A stretch of 64,000 nucleotides of DNA from Frateuria_A sp035944355 (GCF_035944355.1 NZ_DASZBH010000004.1:248001-312000); one strand, 5' to 3'; shown: positions 48,958 to 58,670, counted from the first letter of the stretch. The notes: generated from the letters alone by a model not told the origin. Translations and numbers: made by a program.

Positions 48958-50318
48958 GGCGGCAGCACTTCGGCAGATGGATCGGCGCGGCGTCGCAGGC
49001 GCATCACTGCGTACAGCGGCAGGCCCGCCGCGATCAACCCCAGCGCGTACACGAACGGTTCGCGGCCGATGCCGACGAAGGCCAGCACTACGAACAGCAG
49101 GCTGGCGCTGGCGGCCAGCAGCACCCGCCGCGAGGTGCAGCCCGTGCTGCGTCGCCGCCACAGCACCAGCAGCGCGAGCGAACAGCACAGGTACAGCGGC
49201 AGGTTGGCGGCGGTCACCACGCGGGTGATGAAGGTGAACGCGGCCACCAGCGACTTGCTGTAGCTCATCGCGATCATCGCCGCGGCGAGTGCGCCGGTGA
49301 CCAGCAGCGCCACCGTCGGCGCGCCGTGGCGGTTGTTGCGCGCCAGCGCCGCCGGCAGCACGCCGCGCTCGGCCATCGTGCGGGTCAGCTCGCCGGCCAG
49401 CAGGGTCCAGCCGTTCAACGCGCCCAGCCCGCTGACCACCACGAACAGCGCCAGCCAGCGCCCCGCGCCGGCGACCGCGTAGCGGTCCATCAGCAGCGCG
49501 AACGGCGCGTTCGCCTCGGCCAGCTCGTGCTGCCGGATCAGCAGCAACGGCACCGCCGAGACGATGATGTAGACGGTCGCGGCCAGCACGGTGCCGGTCA
49601 TGGTCGCGCGCGGAATCGTGCGCGCGGGATCGTCCACCCGTGCCGCCGGCAGACTGGCCGATTCGATGCCCAGCATCGCGAACAGCGCGATGGTCGCGGA
49701 CGCCGTGACCCCGCCCAGGCTGAGCGGCGTGGTCGGCGGATGCGCGGTGTAGCTCGCCGGCGCGGTGAGCAGCAGCCAGCCGCCGAGCAGCGCGATCGCC
49801 AGCATCGGCAGCAGCTTGAGCGCGGTGGTGACGATCTGCACGCCGCCGCCGGTGCGCACGCCGAACAGGTTGATCGCCACGACCGCCCCCAGCAGGCCCA
49901 GCGCGAACGGCGCCGGCGACAGCGCGCCCAACGGCGGGAACACCACCACCAGGTAGCCGACCACGCCGGTGGCGAGCGCGGCGTTGGTGAGCCACATCGA
50001 CACCCAATAAGCCCACAGCGCGAGGTAGGCCGACGGCTCGCCCAGCGTCTGGCGGATGTAGCCGTAGGGACCTCCCGCGGCAGGCAGCGCGTGGGCCAGG
50101 TGCGAGAACACCCGCGCCAGCGCCAGGCAGCCGGCCAGCACGATCACCCAGCCGATCAGCGCGTTGAAGCCGAACGGCGCCAGCGACGAGGGCAGCACGA
50201 AGATGCCCATGCCGATGACGTTGCCCACCACCAGCGCGGTGCAGGTCCAGAAGCCGATGCGGGTGCCGGCGGGCGCGCCGGCCGGTGGGAGTTGCTGCTC
50301 GGCGCGGGGCACGGTCAC
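48954..50318 (-). CDS. APC-superfamily amino acid/amine permease
   Basis: A 454-residue transporter with about twelve membrane helices. The first helix has the APC-type VVGNVIGMGIFVLPS, and later segments include ALWAYWVSMWLTNAALATGV and LFAMLGIESASLPAARVDDP. The start is GTG at 50318, overlapping the TGA of the Rieske gene (GTGA); its own stop overlaps the next ATG (ATGA). This tight coupling suggests it imports the substrate of the two enzymes. The substrate class, betaine or N-methylated amino acid, is inferred. Confidence 0.9.
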   Translation of the reverse strand: MTVPRAEQQLPPAGAPAGTRIGFWTCTALVVGNVIGMGIFVLPSSLAPFGFNALIGWVIVLAGCLALARVFSHLAHALPAAGGPYGYIRQTLGEPSAYLALWAYWVSMWLTNAALATGVVGYLVVVFPPLGALSPAPFALGLLGAVVAINLFGVRTGGGVQIVTTALKLLPMLAIALLGGWLLLTAPASYTAHPPTTPLSLGGVTASATIALFAMLGIESASLPAARVDDPARTIPRATMTGTVLAATVYIIVSAVPLLLIRQHELAEANAPFALLMDRYAVAGAGRWLALFVVVSGLGALNGWTLLAGELTRTMAERGVLPAALARNNRHGAPTVALLVTGALAAAMIAMSYSKSLVAAFTFITRVVTAANLPLYLCCSLALLVLWRRRSTGCTSRRVLLAASASLLFVVLAFVGIGREPFVYALGLIAAGLPLYAVMRLRRRADPSAEVLPP

Positions 50319-51385
50319 GCGGATTCCCCGGCCGGCCCCGCATAGGCCGCGCGCAGCAGGTTCTGGAAATGCCAGACGCCGCCCTCGCGCTTGGGGCACA
50401 GCCGGCCGGGTACGTAGTGGCCGGAAGCCAGGCCCTTCTGCACCGCCTCGCAGATCGCGATGTCCTCGTGCTGCACTTCGTCGCTGAACGCCTGGTCGGC
50501 GGCGATGCGCGCCTGCGCGCCCTCGTCCTGCGCGTAGTAGTAGTCGAACTCCACGCGGCAGCGGTCCGGCCCCAGCGGCAGGATGCGGTTGGTCTGCAGG
50601 CGGCCGGGCATGATGTTGAGCATCACGTTGGGGTAGACGAAGTAGTAGAACGCCCGGCCGTCGCCGTAGATGTCGCCGCTGTTGCGCAGCGGCGAGGACT
50701 GCAGCGAATGCCAGGCGAACAGTTCGGTGTCGTAGGCGCGATAGTCGAGCACCCGCGACAGGCCCGGATGCACGTGCGGCAGGTGGTACCCCTCCAGGAA
50801 GTTGTCGATGTAGACCTTCCAGTTGCAGGCGATGTCGTAGCTGTCGCGCCGCAGGTAGCGCATTGCCGACAGGTCGATCGGCGCGATGCGCTCGACGATG
50901 CCGCCGTAGACTTCATCGAACGCCGGCGTGTGCGGGTCCAGCGCCACGAACACCAGGCCCTGCCACTCGTGCACGCGCAGCGGCGGCAGGCGGACGTCCT
51001 CCACCTTGAAATCGCAGGCGTCCTGCATCTCCGGCGCGCTGCGTAGCTGGCCTTCCAGCGTGTAGGTCCAGCCGTGGTACTTGCAGTGCAGGGCGCGCGC
51101 GCCCTTGCCGTCGCACAGCGCCAGCGGCCCGGCGCGGTGCCGGCACACGTTGGGGAAGGCGCGCAGCACGCCGTCCCCTCCGCGGACCAGCAGGATGGGC
51201 ACGCCGGCGATCTCGCCGACGGCATGGTCGCCCGGCCCGGCCAGTTGCTCCTGGTGGGCCACCAGCTGCCAGCTGCGCGCGAACACCGCGCGCCGTTCCA
51301 TCGCCAGCATCGCCTCGCCGGCGTAGTAGCGCGCGGGCAGGGCGCGTGCGCGGTTGAGTTCCTCGACCCGGATGTCGGCGGTCAT
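50315..51385 (-). CDS. Rieske non-haem iron oxygenase, betaine demethylase-like
   Basis: A 356-residue oxygenase alpha subunit. The Rieske 2Fe-2S site is Cys81/His83 and Cys101/His104 (CRHRAGPLALC, HCKYHGWTY). The mononuclear iron ligands are in NFLEGYHLPHVHPGL (His201, His206). The family group includes choline monooxygenase-like proteins and the stachydrine, carnitine and glycine-betaine demethylases. It is the first gene of a three-gene operon with a permease and a DgcA-like flavoprotein. No reductase partner gene is in the window, so electrons must come from elsewhere. Confidence 0.92.
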   Translation of the reverse strand: MTADIRVEELNRARALPARYYAGEAMLAMERRAVFARSWQLVAHQEQLAGPGDHAVGEIAGVPILLVRGGDGVLRAFPNVCRHRAGPLALCDGKGARALHCKYHGWTYTLEGQLRSAPEMQDACDFKVEDVRLPPLRVHEWQGLVFVALDPHTPAFDEVYGGIVERIAPIDLSAMRYLRRDSYDIACNWKVYIDNFLEGYHLPHVHPGLSRVLDYRAYDTELFAWHSLQSSPLRNSGDIYGDGRAFYYFVYPNVMLNIMPGRLQTNRILPLGPDRCRVEFDYYYAQDEGAQARIAADQAFSDEVQHEDIAICEAVQKGLASGHYVPGRLCPKREGGVWHFQNLLRAAYAGPAGESA

Positions 51386-51651
51386 GGCGGATGGTTCCCC
51401 GATGGCATGGGCGCGGCGGGCCGTCGTCTTCGATGGCATCCATGCGCTGCGCGTTCCCGGCAGTGTATGTCCGATCGCGGCGCGCATGTCCACTGTCGCG
51501 GCGGGGCCGCAGCCACTACCTGCGGGCCGGATGGGGATGCTAGATTGCCGCGAGCCACCAAGGAGCTGCCGCCACCCATGCCACGCGCCGCGCGCCTGCC
51601 GTGTCGTCCGGGAACCGACCCGCGCGCCGCTCCGTCGTGGCCAGCCGGCGC

Positions 51652-53694
51652 ATGACCGAGGCTGCCGCCACCGGCACGCTGGAGCAGGCGCTGGCCCATG
51701 CCAGGCGGCTGCTGGAGCGCGATCCGGGCCTGGCGGCCGAGCAGCTCGGGGAGATCCTGCAGGTCGCCCCCGACCATCCCTCTGCCCTGCAGTTGCTGGC
51801 GGCCGCGCGTTCGCGGCAGGGCGATCCGTCCGCTGCGCTGGCCATCCTCGTGCCGCTGGCGCGCGCATGGCCGGACTCGGCGGAAGTCCAGTTCGATCTG
51901 GGGCAAGCGTTGGACCACTGCGGCCGCGGGCAGGAAGCCATCGCTGCGCTGCGCCGCGCAGTGGCGCTCGATCCGAACTTTCCGCAGGCCTGGCGCGTGC
52001 TCGCCGATGGCCTCACGGCGGCGGGTGAACACGAGGCCGCCGATGCGGCCTATGTCAGCCACGTGCGCCATGCCGCCCACGATCCGCAACTGATGGCCGC
52101 CGCCGTGGCGCTGGCCGGCAACCGCATTCCCGAGGCCGAGGCGCTGCTGCGCGCGCAGTTGCGGCAGGCGCCCACCGACGTGGCGGCCATCCGCATGTTC
52201 GCCGAACTCGCCGCCCGGCTGGACCGCAACGAGGACGCCCTGCACCTGCTCGAGCGCTGTCTGGAGCTGGCGCCCGGCTTTCGCGAGGCGCGCCGCAACT
52301 ACGCGCTGGTCCTGCATCGCAGCAACCGGTCGGAGCAGGCGCTGGCCGAGATCGAGCGCCTGCTGGCGGCCGACCCGGAGGACGCCGGCAGCCGCGTTCT
52401 CAAGGCGGCGGTGTTGTGCCGCACGGGCGACTACGCTCAGGCGATCGGCATCTACGACGCGCTGCTCGCGCAGCACCCGGACAACCCCAAACTGTGGGTG
52501 AGCCAGGGCCACGCGCTGAAGACCGCCGGCCATACCGGGCGCGCCGTCGCCGCCTATCGCCGCAGCCTGGAGCTCGAGCCCTCGTTCGGCGAGGTCTGGT
52601 GGAGTCTGGCCAACCTCAAGACCTTCCGTTTCGAGGCCGGCGAACTGGCCGCGATGCGCGGACAGCTGGCGCGCGCGGACCTGGCCGAGGACGACCGCCT
52701 GCACCTGGAGTTCGCCATCGGCAAGGCGCTGGAAGACACGGGCGAGTACGAGCCGTCGTTCCACCACTACGCGCGCGGCAATGCGATCCGCCGCGCGCAG
52801 CTGAACTACAGCGCCGACGACACCAGCGCGCGGGTGCGCTACATCCGCGAGCACTACACGCGCGAGTTCTTCGCCGCGCGCGCCGGCGCAGGCAGCCCGG
52901 CGCCCGACCCGATCTTCGTGGTCGGCCTGCCGCGCGCCGGTTCCACCCTGCTCGAGCAGATCCTGTCCAGCCACAGCCAGGTCGAGGGCACGATGGAACT
53001 GCCCGAGATCACCTCGATCACCCGCCTGCTGCGCCAGCAGGGCGACGCCGGCGAGGCGATGCCCTACCACGGCGCGCTGGCGGCGCAAGGGGCCGAGGCG
53101 CTGCGCGCGCTCGGCGAACGCTATCTGGCGCACACCCGCATCCAGCGCAAGACCTCGGCACCGCTGTTCATCGACAAGATGCCGAACAACTTCATGCACC
53201 TGGGCCTGATCCAGCTGATCCTGCCGAACGCCAAGATCATCGATGCGCGCCGGCATCCGATGGCCTGCGGCTTCTCGGCCTTCAAGCAGCACTTCGCGCG
53301 CGGGCAGGGCTTCAGCTACGACCTGACGGACATCGGGCGCTACTACCGCGACTACGTGGCGCTGATGGCGCATTTCGACGACGTGCTGCCCGGGCGCATC
53401 CACCGCGTGATGTACGAGCGCATGGTCGAAGACACCGAGGGCGAGGTGCGCCGGTTGCTCGACTACTGCGGCCTGCCGTTCGAACCGGGCTGCCTGCGCT
53501 TTTTCGACAATCCGCGGCCGGTGCGAACGGCCAGTTCGGAACAGGTACGCCAGCCGATCTACCGCGAGGGGATGGATCACTGGCGGCATTACGCGGCGTG
53601 GCTGGAGCCGCTGGCGTCGGCGTTGGGGCCGGTGCTGGCGAGCTATCCGGACGTGCCTGAAGGGGAGCAGCGGCTCGATACCGATCGTTTGTAG
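51652..53694 (+). CDS. TPR-repeat sulfotransferase
   Basis: A 680-residue protein. The first 370 residues are tandem TPR-like helical repeats (for example AEVQFDLGQALDHCGRGQEA and LWVSQGHALKTAGHTGRAV). The C-terminal part is a PAPS-dependent sulfotransferase: the 5'-phosphosulfate loop is GLPRAGSTLLEQIL near residue 425, and the 3'-phosphate site fits DARRHPMACGFSAFKQ. Resemblance to tyrosylprotein sulfotransferase-like proteins is clear; the acceptor is unknown. The ATG at 51652 is preferred over a GTG 17 codons upstream. A TonB-dependent receptor gene follows after 21 bases. Confidence 0.9.
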   Translation: MTEAAATGTLEQALAHARRLLERDPGLAAEQLGEILQVAPDHPSALQLLAAARSRQGDPSAALAILVPLARAWPDSAEVQFDLGQALDHCGRGQEAIAALRRAVALDPNFPQAWRVLADGLTAAGEHEAADAAYVSHVRHAAHDPQLMAAAVALAGNRIPEAEALLRAQLRQAPTDVAAIRMFAELAARLDRNEDALHLLERCLELAPGFREARRNYALVLHRSNRSEQALAEIERLLAADPEDAGSRVLKAAVLCRTGDYAQAIGIYDALLAQHPDNPKLWVSQGHALKTAGHTGRAVAAYRRSLELEPSFGEVWWSLANLKTFRFEAGELAAMRGQLARADLAEDDRLHLEFAIGKALEDTGEYEPSFHHYARGNAIRRAQLNYSADDTSARVRYIREHYTREFFAARAGAGSPAPDPIFVVGLPRAGSTLLEQILSSHSQVEGTMELPEITSITRLLRQQGDAGEAMPYHGALAAQGAEALRALGERYLAHTRIQRKTSAPLFIDKMPNNFMHLGLIQLILPNAKIIDARRHPMACGFSAFKQHFARGQGFSYDLTDIGRYYRDYVALMAHFDDVLPGRIHRVMYERMVEDTEGEVRRLLDYCGLPFEPGCLRFFDNPRPVRTASSEQVRQPIYREGMDHWRHYAAWLEPLASALGPVLASYPDVPEGEQRLDTDRL

Positions 53695-53715
53695 TGACTT
53701 GCCTGGGGAGGGTGT

Positions 53716-56256
53716 ATGCGTACGAATGGGTTGAAGCGTATCAGCGGGATACCACGAGCGAGCCTGGCCAGGCTGCCGCTGGCGGCGGCGATCTGCCTGG
53801 CCATTGCCGCGCCAGTCCTGGCGCAGGACACGGAACCGGCCGGGACCTCCACTGCGGCGCCGGCGACGAAGCAGAAGCCCACCACGCTGGGCGTGGTGAA
53901 CGTCACCGCGCAGAAGCGCACCGAGAACCTGCAGAAGGTGCCGATCAGCATCGGCGTGCTGGAGAACGACCAGCTCGAGGCGCTGCATGTGCAGAACTTC
54001 AACGACTACGTGAAGTACCTGCCCAGCGTCACCTTCCAGCAAGGCGGCGGCGGCATCGCCACCGGCCCGGGCTTCGCCACCATCTACATGCGCGGCGTGG
54101 CCAGCGGCGGCAACACCAACCACTCCGGATCGCAGCCGAGCGTGGGCGTGTACCTGGACGACCAGCCGGTCACCACGATCCAGGGCCCGCTCGACATCCA
54201 CATGTACGACATCGCCCGCATCGAGGTGCTGGCCGGGCCGCAGGGCACGCTGTACGGCGCCAGCGCCGAGGCGGGCGCGCTGCGCATCATCACCAACAAG
54301 CCTGATCCGGGCGGCTTCGCGGCCAACTACACCTTGGGGCTCAACGAGGTGGCGCACGGCGGCATCGGCTACACCACCGAGGGCATGCTCAACATTCCGC
54401 TGAGCAAGGCCGCGGCCGTGCGCCTGGTCGGCTGGCACGAGCATGACGCCGGCTACATCGACAACAAGCCCGGGTCGCGCACGTTCCCGGTGTCCGGCAT
54501 CACCGTCAGCAATGCCGACGGCTGCACGCCAGGACCGCAGCTGGAGTGCTTCGGGCATGCCCGCAAGCACTACAACGACGCCAATACCAGCGGCGCCCGC
54601 GCCGCGCTGAAGGTCGACCTGGACGACGACTGGTCTATCAGCCCGACCGTGATGGGGCAGCAGACGATCTCGCACGGCACCTTCGCCAGCGATCCGGTCG
54701 TCGGCGACCTGGCCGTGACCCACTTCTATCCCGAACGGGTGAACGACCGCTGGTGGCAGGGCGCGCTGACCGTCCAGGGCAAGATCGGCAACTTCGACGT
54801 GACCTACGCCTACGCGCACCTGAAGCGCAACCAGGAGGAGGCGACCGACTACAACGATTACTCGTTCTGGTACGACACCCTGCTTTCCTACGGCGCCTAT
54901 ATCCACGACAACAGCGGCAAGCTGATCAACCCGTCCGAGTTCATCAGCGACCGCGACCACTACACCATCAACAGCCACGAGCTGCGCATCGTCTCGCCCA
55001 GCGAGGACCGCCTGCGGCTGGTCGCCGGCGCGTTCTGGCAGAAGCAGAAGCACGACATCATGCAGGACTACCAGATCAACAATCTGGCCACCAGCCTGTC
55101 GGTCGCCGGCTGGCCCAACACGATCTGGCTGACCCGGCAGATGCGCTACGACTACGACAAGGCCGTGTTCGGCGAGCTGTCCTACGACATCATTCCCGAG
55201 ACGCTAACCGCCACCGTCGGCGGCCGCTACTTCCGCACCGCCAACCAGCTGTACGGCTTCTACGGCTTCAGCAAGGGCTTCTCGCCGAACTCCAGCTACG
55301 GCGAGGCCGGCTGCATCTCGGGCCAGCCGTTCATCGACGCGCCCTGCCTGGACTTCGACAAGCGCGTGCGGCAGAGCGGCTCGCTCGGCAAGGTCAACCT
55401 CACCTGGAACCTCTCGCCCAGCAAGATGATCTACGCCACCCGCTCCGAGGGCTACCGCCCCGGCGGCGTCAACCGCGCCGGCCTGCTGCCGCCCTACCAG
55501 GCGGACTTCCTGACCAACCTGGAGCTGGGCTGGAAGACTTCCTGGTTCGACAACCGGCTGTCGTTCAACGGCGCGGTGTTCCGCGAGAACTGGAACGACT
55601 TCCAGTTCAACATCCTGGGCGCCAACGGCCTCACCCAGATCAAGAACGCCAACTCCGCGCGCATCGACGGCCTGGAGTCGCAACTGGTCTGGCAGGCCAC
55701 CTACGACCTCAACATCAGCACCGGCGTGGCGTTCTACGACGCCAAGCTGACCGCGAACTACTGCGGCTTCACCGACGCCAGCGGCAACGCGGTCACCAAC
55801 TGCCCGCCCGGCTCGATCAACCAGTCCACCGGCAAGGTGGTGAACGGGCCGCTGGCGCCCAAGGGCACGCGGTTGCCGATCACGCCCCGCTTCAAGGGCA
55901 ACCTGGTGGCGCGCTACAACTTCAGCCTCGGCGGCAACGACGCCTTCGTGCAGGGCGCGCTGGTGCACGTGGGCCGGCGCACCACCGACCTGCGCCAGCT
56001 CGAGGGCAGCCTGCTCGGCGACCTGCCTGCGTACAACTCGGTCGACCTTTCCGCCGGCGTGCAGAGGGGCAGCTGGTCGCTGGACGTCTACGTCGACAAC
56101 GTGTTCGACAAGCGGGCGGCGCTGTACAAGTTCACCGAGTGCTCCCCGGCGGTGTGCGCCGCGCACGGTGCGTCGGCGCTGTATCCGGACGGGCAGGTGT
56201 ACACCGGCTTCAGCGTGCCGCGCACGTTCGGCATCCGCTTCAAGCAGGAGTTCTAG
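53716..56256 (+). CDS. TonB-dependent outer membrane receptor
   Basis: An 846-residue receptor. The signal peptide ends near residue 36 (LAIAAPVLAQD). A TonB-box-like stretch VVNVTAQKR is followed by the plug domain (VPISIGVLENDQLEAL, RIEVLAGPQGTLYGASAEAG). The 22-strand barrel ends in FGIRFKQEF with the terminal aromatic needed for BAM recognition. It belongs to the iron-complex and oligosaccharide receptor group common in Xanthomonadales; the ligand cannot be told. It follows the TPR-sulfotransferase by 21 bases, so the pair is probably cotranscribed. Confidence 0.93.
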   Translation: MRTNGLKRISGIPRASLARLPLAAAICLAIAAPVLAQDTEPAGTSTAAPATKQKPTTLGVVNVTAQKRTENLQKVPISIGVLENDQLEALHVQNFNDYVKYLPSVTFQQGGGGIATGPGFATIYMRGVASGGNTNHSGSQPSVGVYLDDQPVTTIQGPLDIHMYDIARIEVLAGPQGTLYGASAEAGALRIITNKPDPGGFAANYTLGLNEVAHGGIGYTTEGMLNIPLSKAAAVRLVGWHEHDAGYIDNKPGSRTFPVSGITVSNADGCTPGPQLECFGHARKHYNDANTSGARAALKVDLDDDWSISPTVMGQQTISHGTFASDPVVGDLAVTHFYPERVNDRWWQGALTVQGKIGNFDVTYAYAHLKRNQEEATDYNDYSFWYDTLLSYGAYIHDNSGKLINPSEFISDRDHYTINSHELRIVSPSEDRLRLVAGAFWQKQKHDIMQDYQINNLATSLSVAGWPNTIWLTRQMRYDYDKAVFGELSYDIIPETLTATVGGRYFRTANQLYGFYGFSKGFSPNSSYGEAGCISGQPFIDAPCLDFDKRVRQSGSLGKVNLTWNLSPSKMIYATRSEGYRPGGVNRAGLLPPYQADFLTNLELGWKTSWFDNRLSFNGAVFRENWNDFQFNILGANGLTQIKNANSARIDGLESQLVWQATYDLNISTGVAFYDAKLTANYCGFTDASGNAVTNCPPGSINQSTGKVVNGPLAPKGTRLPITPRFKGNLVARYNFSLGGNDAFVQGALVHVGRRTTDLRQLEGSLLGDLPAYNSVDLSAGVQRGSWSLDVYVDNVFDKRAALYKFTECSPAVCAAHGASALYPDGQVYTGFSVPRTFGIRFKQEF

Positions 56257-56286
56257 CCGGGCTCGCCCGACGCCTGCAAGACCACG

Positions 56287-56320
56287 AAGGCCCCGGTGCG
56301 AACCGGGGCCTTTGCGTTTT
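56287..56320 (+). terminator. Rho-independent terminator after the TonB-dependent receptor
   Basis: An 11-bp stem AAGGCCCCGGT/ACCGGGGCCTT with loop GCGA, then TGCGTTTT, 30 bases past the stop codon. About 190 bases without a gene follow before the adaptor gene. Confidence 0.88.
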
Positions 56321-56512
56321 CGACGTGGCGTCCGCGCCGGCGGGCGTGTGTTCGTCCGGTTGTCCGTGCGGTGTCCGCGGACACCTCAGTCAAGTCCGGA
56401 CGCGTGGCCCAAGTAGTTGAAACGGATGCGTTTGTGGTGGGCGTCCTTACGTGGCACGCCGATTGCTACGACTGCCGTGTAACCGCGCTGTACGCGGTCA
56501 GGAACGGCATCG

Positions 56513-57784
56513 ATGATCCGCGACACTTCCGCCCAAGACCGACTGGTCGAAGTCAAACCCAACCGCAAGCGCCGGCTGCTGATAGCCGGCGTCGGCGTGG
56601 CCGTGCTGGTCGCCGGCGCCCTGGCGCTGCCCGGCGTGATGCGGCTGTTTTCCGCCGATGCTTCGGTGAGCGCCTCGCGGCTGTCCTTCGCCACCGTCCA
56701 GCGCGGGCCGTTCGTGCGCGACATCGCGGCCGAGGGCAAGGTGGTGGCGGCGGTGAGCCCCACGCTCTACGCCACCTCCGGCGGCGCGGTCACGCTCAAG
56801 GTGCACGCCGGCGACACGGTGAAGAAGGGCCAGGTGCTCGCCGCCATCGACAGCCCCGAGCTCACCAACAAGCTGGCGCAGGAGGAATCCAACGCCGACG
56901 CCATGGAAGTGGACTACCAGCGCGCCCAGATCGACGCGCGCAAGAAGCGCGGCGAACTGCAGAAGGCCTACGACAACGCGCTGATCGACCAGCAGGCCGC
57001 CGAGCGCGACCTGGCGCGCAACGAAAAGGCGTTCAAGCTGGGCGCCGTGCCCAGCATGGACGTGGACCGCGCCAAGGACACCCTGCAGAAGGCCAAGCTG
57101 ACCACCCTGCACGCCAAGGCGGACCTGGGGATGGACAACGACAGCCTGAACTTCGACATCAAGTCCAAGAAGCTCGCGCACGAGCGCCAGGAGCTGCTGG
57201 TCCAGGATCTCAAGCGCCAGGTCGACGACCTCAACGTGAAGTCGCCCGTGGACGGCCAGGTCGGCCAGCTGTTCATCGCCGAGCGCGCCACCGTGGCCAA
57301 GGACGCGCAGCTGCTCAGCGTGATCGACCTGTCCGCGCTGGAAGTGGAGATGAAGGTGCCGGAGAGCTTCGCGCGTGACCTCGGCATCGGCATGGCCGGC
57401 GAGATCACCGGCAACGGCAACACCTGGAAGGGCCTGGTCAGCGCGATCTCGCCCGAGGTGGTCAACGGCGAGGTGGCCGCGCGGCTGCGCTTCGACGGCG
57501 CGACGCCCAAGCAGCTGCGCCAGAACCAGCGCCTGTCCGTGCGCATTCTGCTCGACAAGCGCGACAACGTGCTCACCGTGCAGCGCGGCTCCTTCGTCGA
57601 CGAGTCCGGCGGCAACTACGCCTACGTGGTGCGCGGCGGCATCGCCGAGAAGAGGCCCATCCGCGTCGGCGCCAGCAGCATCGACAAGGTCGAGATCCTG
57701 GACGGCCTGAAGGAAGGCGACAAGATCGTGATTTCCGGCACCGACAACTTCAAGGATGCGGCGAAGGTAGCGATCAGTGATTGA
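56513..57784 (+). CDS. HlyD/MacA-like periplasmic adaptor protein
   Basis: A 423-residue adaptor anchored by one membrane helix near residues 21-42 (LLIAGVGVAVLVAGALAL). It has a lipoyl-like half-motif (GGAVTLKVHAGDTVKKGQVLA), a long coiled-coil hairpin (about 125-240), the second lipoyl half (VKSPVDGQVGQLF) and beta-barrel domains ending in a C-terminal membrane-proximal domain (LKEGDKIVISGTDNFKDA). It heads a MacAB-type cluster with an ATPase and permeases. The substrate is unknown. A GGGGAACG-repeat element begins one base after its stop codon. Confidence 0.92.
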   Translation: MIRDTSAQDRLVEVKPNRKRRLLIAGVGVAVLVAGALALPGVMRLFSADASVSASRLSFATVQRGPFVRDIAAEGKVVAAVSPTLYATSGGAVTLKVHAGDTVKKGQVLAAIDSPELTNKLAQEESNADAMEVDYQRAQIDARKKRGELQKAYDNALIDQQAAERDLARNEKAFKLGAVPSMDVDRAKDTLQKAKLTTLHAKADLGMDNDSLNFDIKSKKLAHERQELLVQDLKRQVDDLNVKSPVDGQVGQLFIAERATVAKDAQLLSVIDLSALEVEMKVPESFARDLGIGMAGEITGNGNTWKGLVSAISPEVVNGEVAARLRFDGATPKQLRQNQRLSVRILLDKRDNVLTVQRGSFVDESGGNYAYVVRGGIAEKRPIRVGASSIDKVEILDGLKEGDKIVISGTDNFKDAAKVAISD

Positions 57785-57785
57785 G

Positions 57786-57911
57786 GCGGGGAACGGGGAA
57801 CGGGGAACGTGTTGCACGAGGGGAGGAAGCCACTCTGCGCCCTGACCATGAGGCGCCGCTCCCAAAACTACGTGATCCACCCGTTCCCCGTTCCCCGTTC
57901 CCCGTTCCCGC
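57786..57911. repeat. Miniature inverted-repeat element with GGGGAACG units
   Basis: The left array 57786-57808 (GCGGGGAACGGGGAACGGGG plus AAC) and right array 57883-57911 (four GTTCCCC-type units) are inverted to each other and equal the ends of the element at 34820-35265. The 74 bases between them hold no gene. It is inserted between the adaptor and ATPase genes of one operon. A transcript would fold into a long hairpin. Confidence 0.8.
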
Positions 57912-57942
57912 CCCAGAAACCCACCACCACCGAGGAAGCACC

Positions 57943-58656
57943 ATGCTCAAGATGACCCACCTGTCCAAGGTCTACCGCACCGAAGTGGTGGAGACCTACG
58001 CCCTGCGCGACTTCAACATCGACGTGAAGGAAGGCGAGTTCGTCGCCGTCACCGGTCCGTCGGGCTCGGGCAAGACCACCTTCCTCACCATCGCGGGCCT
58101 GCTGGAAACCTTCACGGGCGGGCACTACCACCTCGACGGCATCGAGGTGAGCCAGTTGAACGACAACGCGCGCTCGAAGATCCGCAACGAGAAGATCGGC
58201 TTCATCTTCCAGGCGTTCAACCTGATCCCCGACCTCAACGTGTACGACAACGTCGAGGTGCCGCTGCGCTACCGCGGCATGAAGGGCGCCGAGCGCAAGC
58301 AGCGCATCATGGACGCGCTCGAGCGCGTGGGGCTGGCCTCGCGCGCCAAGCATTACCCGGCCGAGCTCTCCGGCGGCCAGCAGCAGCGCGTGGCGATCGC
58401 CCGCGCGCTCGCCGGTTCGCCCCGCCTGCTGCTGGCGGACGAACCGACCGGCAACCTGGACACCCAGATGGCCCGCGGCGTGATGGAGCTGCTGGAAGAG
58501 ATCCACCGCGAGGGCGCCACCATCGTCATGGTGACCCACGATCCGGAACTGGCCGCGCGCGCCCAGCGCAACGTGCACATCATCGACGGCCAGGTGGTGG
58601 ACCTTTCCGAGGAGCCGCGTTTCCACGCGCACAACGCGCGCGTCGCGGACGCCTGA
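57943..58656 (+). CDS. ABC transporter ATP-binding protein, MacB/LolD type
   Basis: A 237-residue ATPase. Walker A GPSGSGKTT (about 39-47), Q-loop FIFQAFNLIPDLNV, signature LSGGQQQRVAIARALAGS, Walker B LLLADEPTGNLD and the switch histidine in VTHDP are all intact. It matches ATPases that drive FtsX-like permeases in MacAB systems. CGAGGA precedes its ATG. It should energise the permease genes downstream. Confidence 0.95.
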   Translation: MLKMTHLSKVYRTEVVETYALRDFNIDVKEGEFVAVTGPSGSGKTTFLTIAGLLETFTGGHYHLDGIEVSQLNDNARSKIRNEKIGFIFQAFNLIPDLNVYDNVEVPLRYRGMKGAERKQRIMDALERVGLASRAKHYPAELSGGQQQRVAIARALAGSPRLLLADEPTGNLDTQMARGVMELLEEIHREGATIVMVTHDPELAARAQRNVHIIDGQVVDLSEEPRFHAHNARVADA

Positions 58657-58670
58657 CATGCTTGCTTGAG

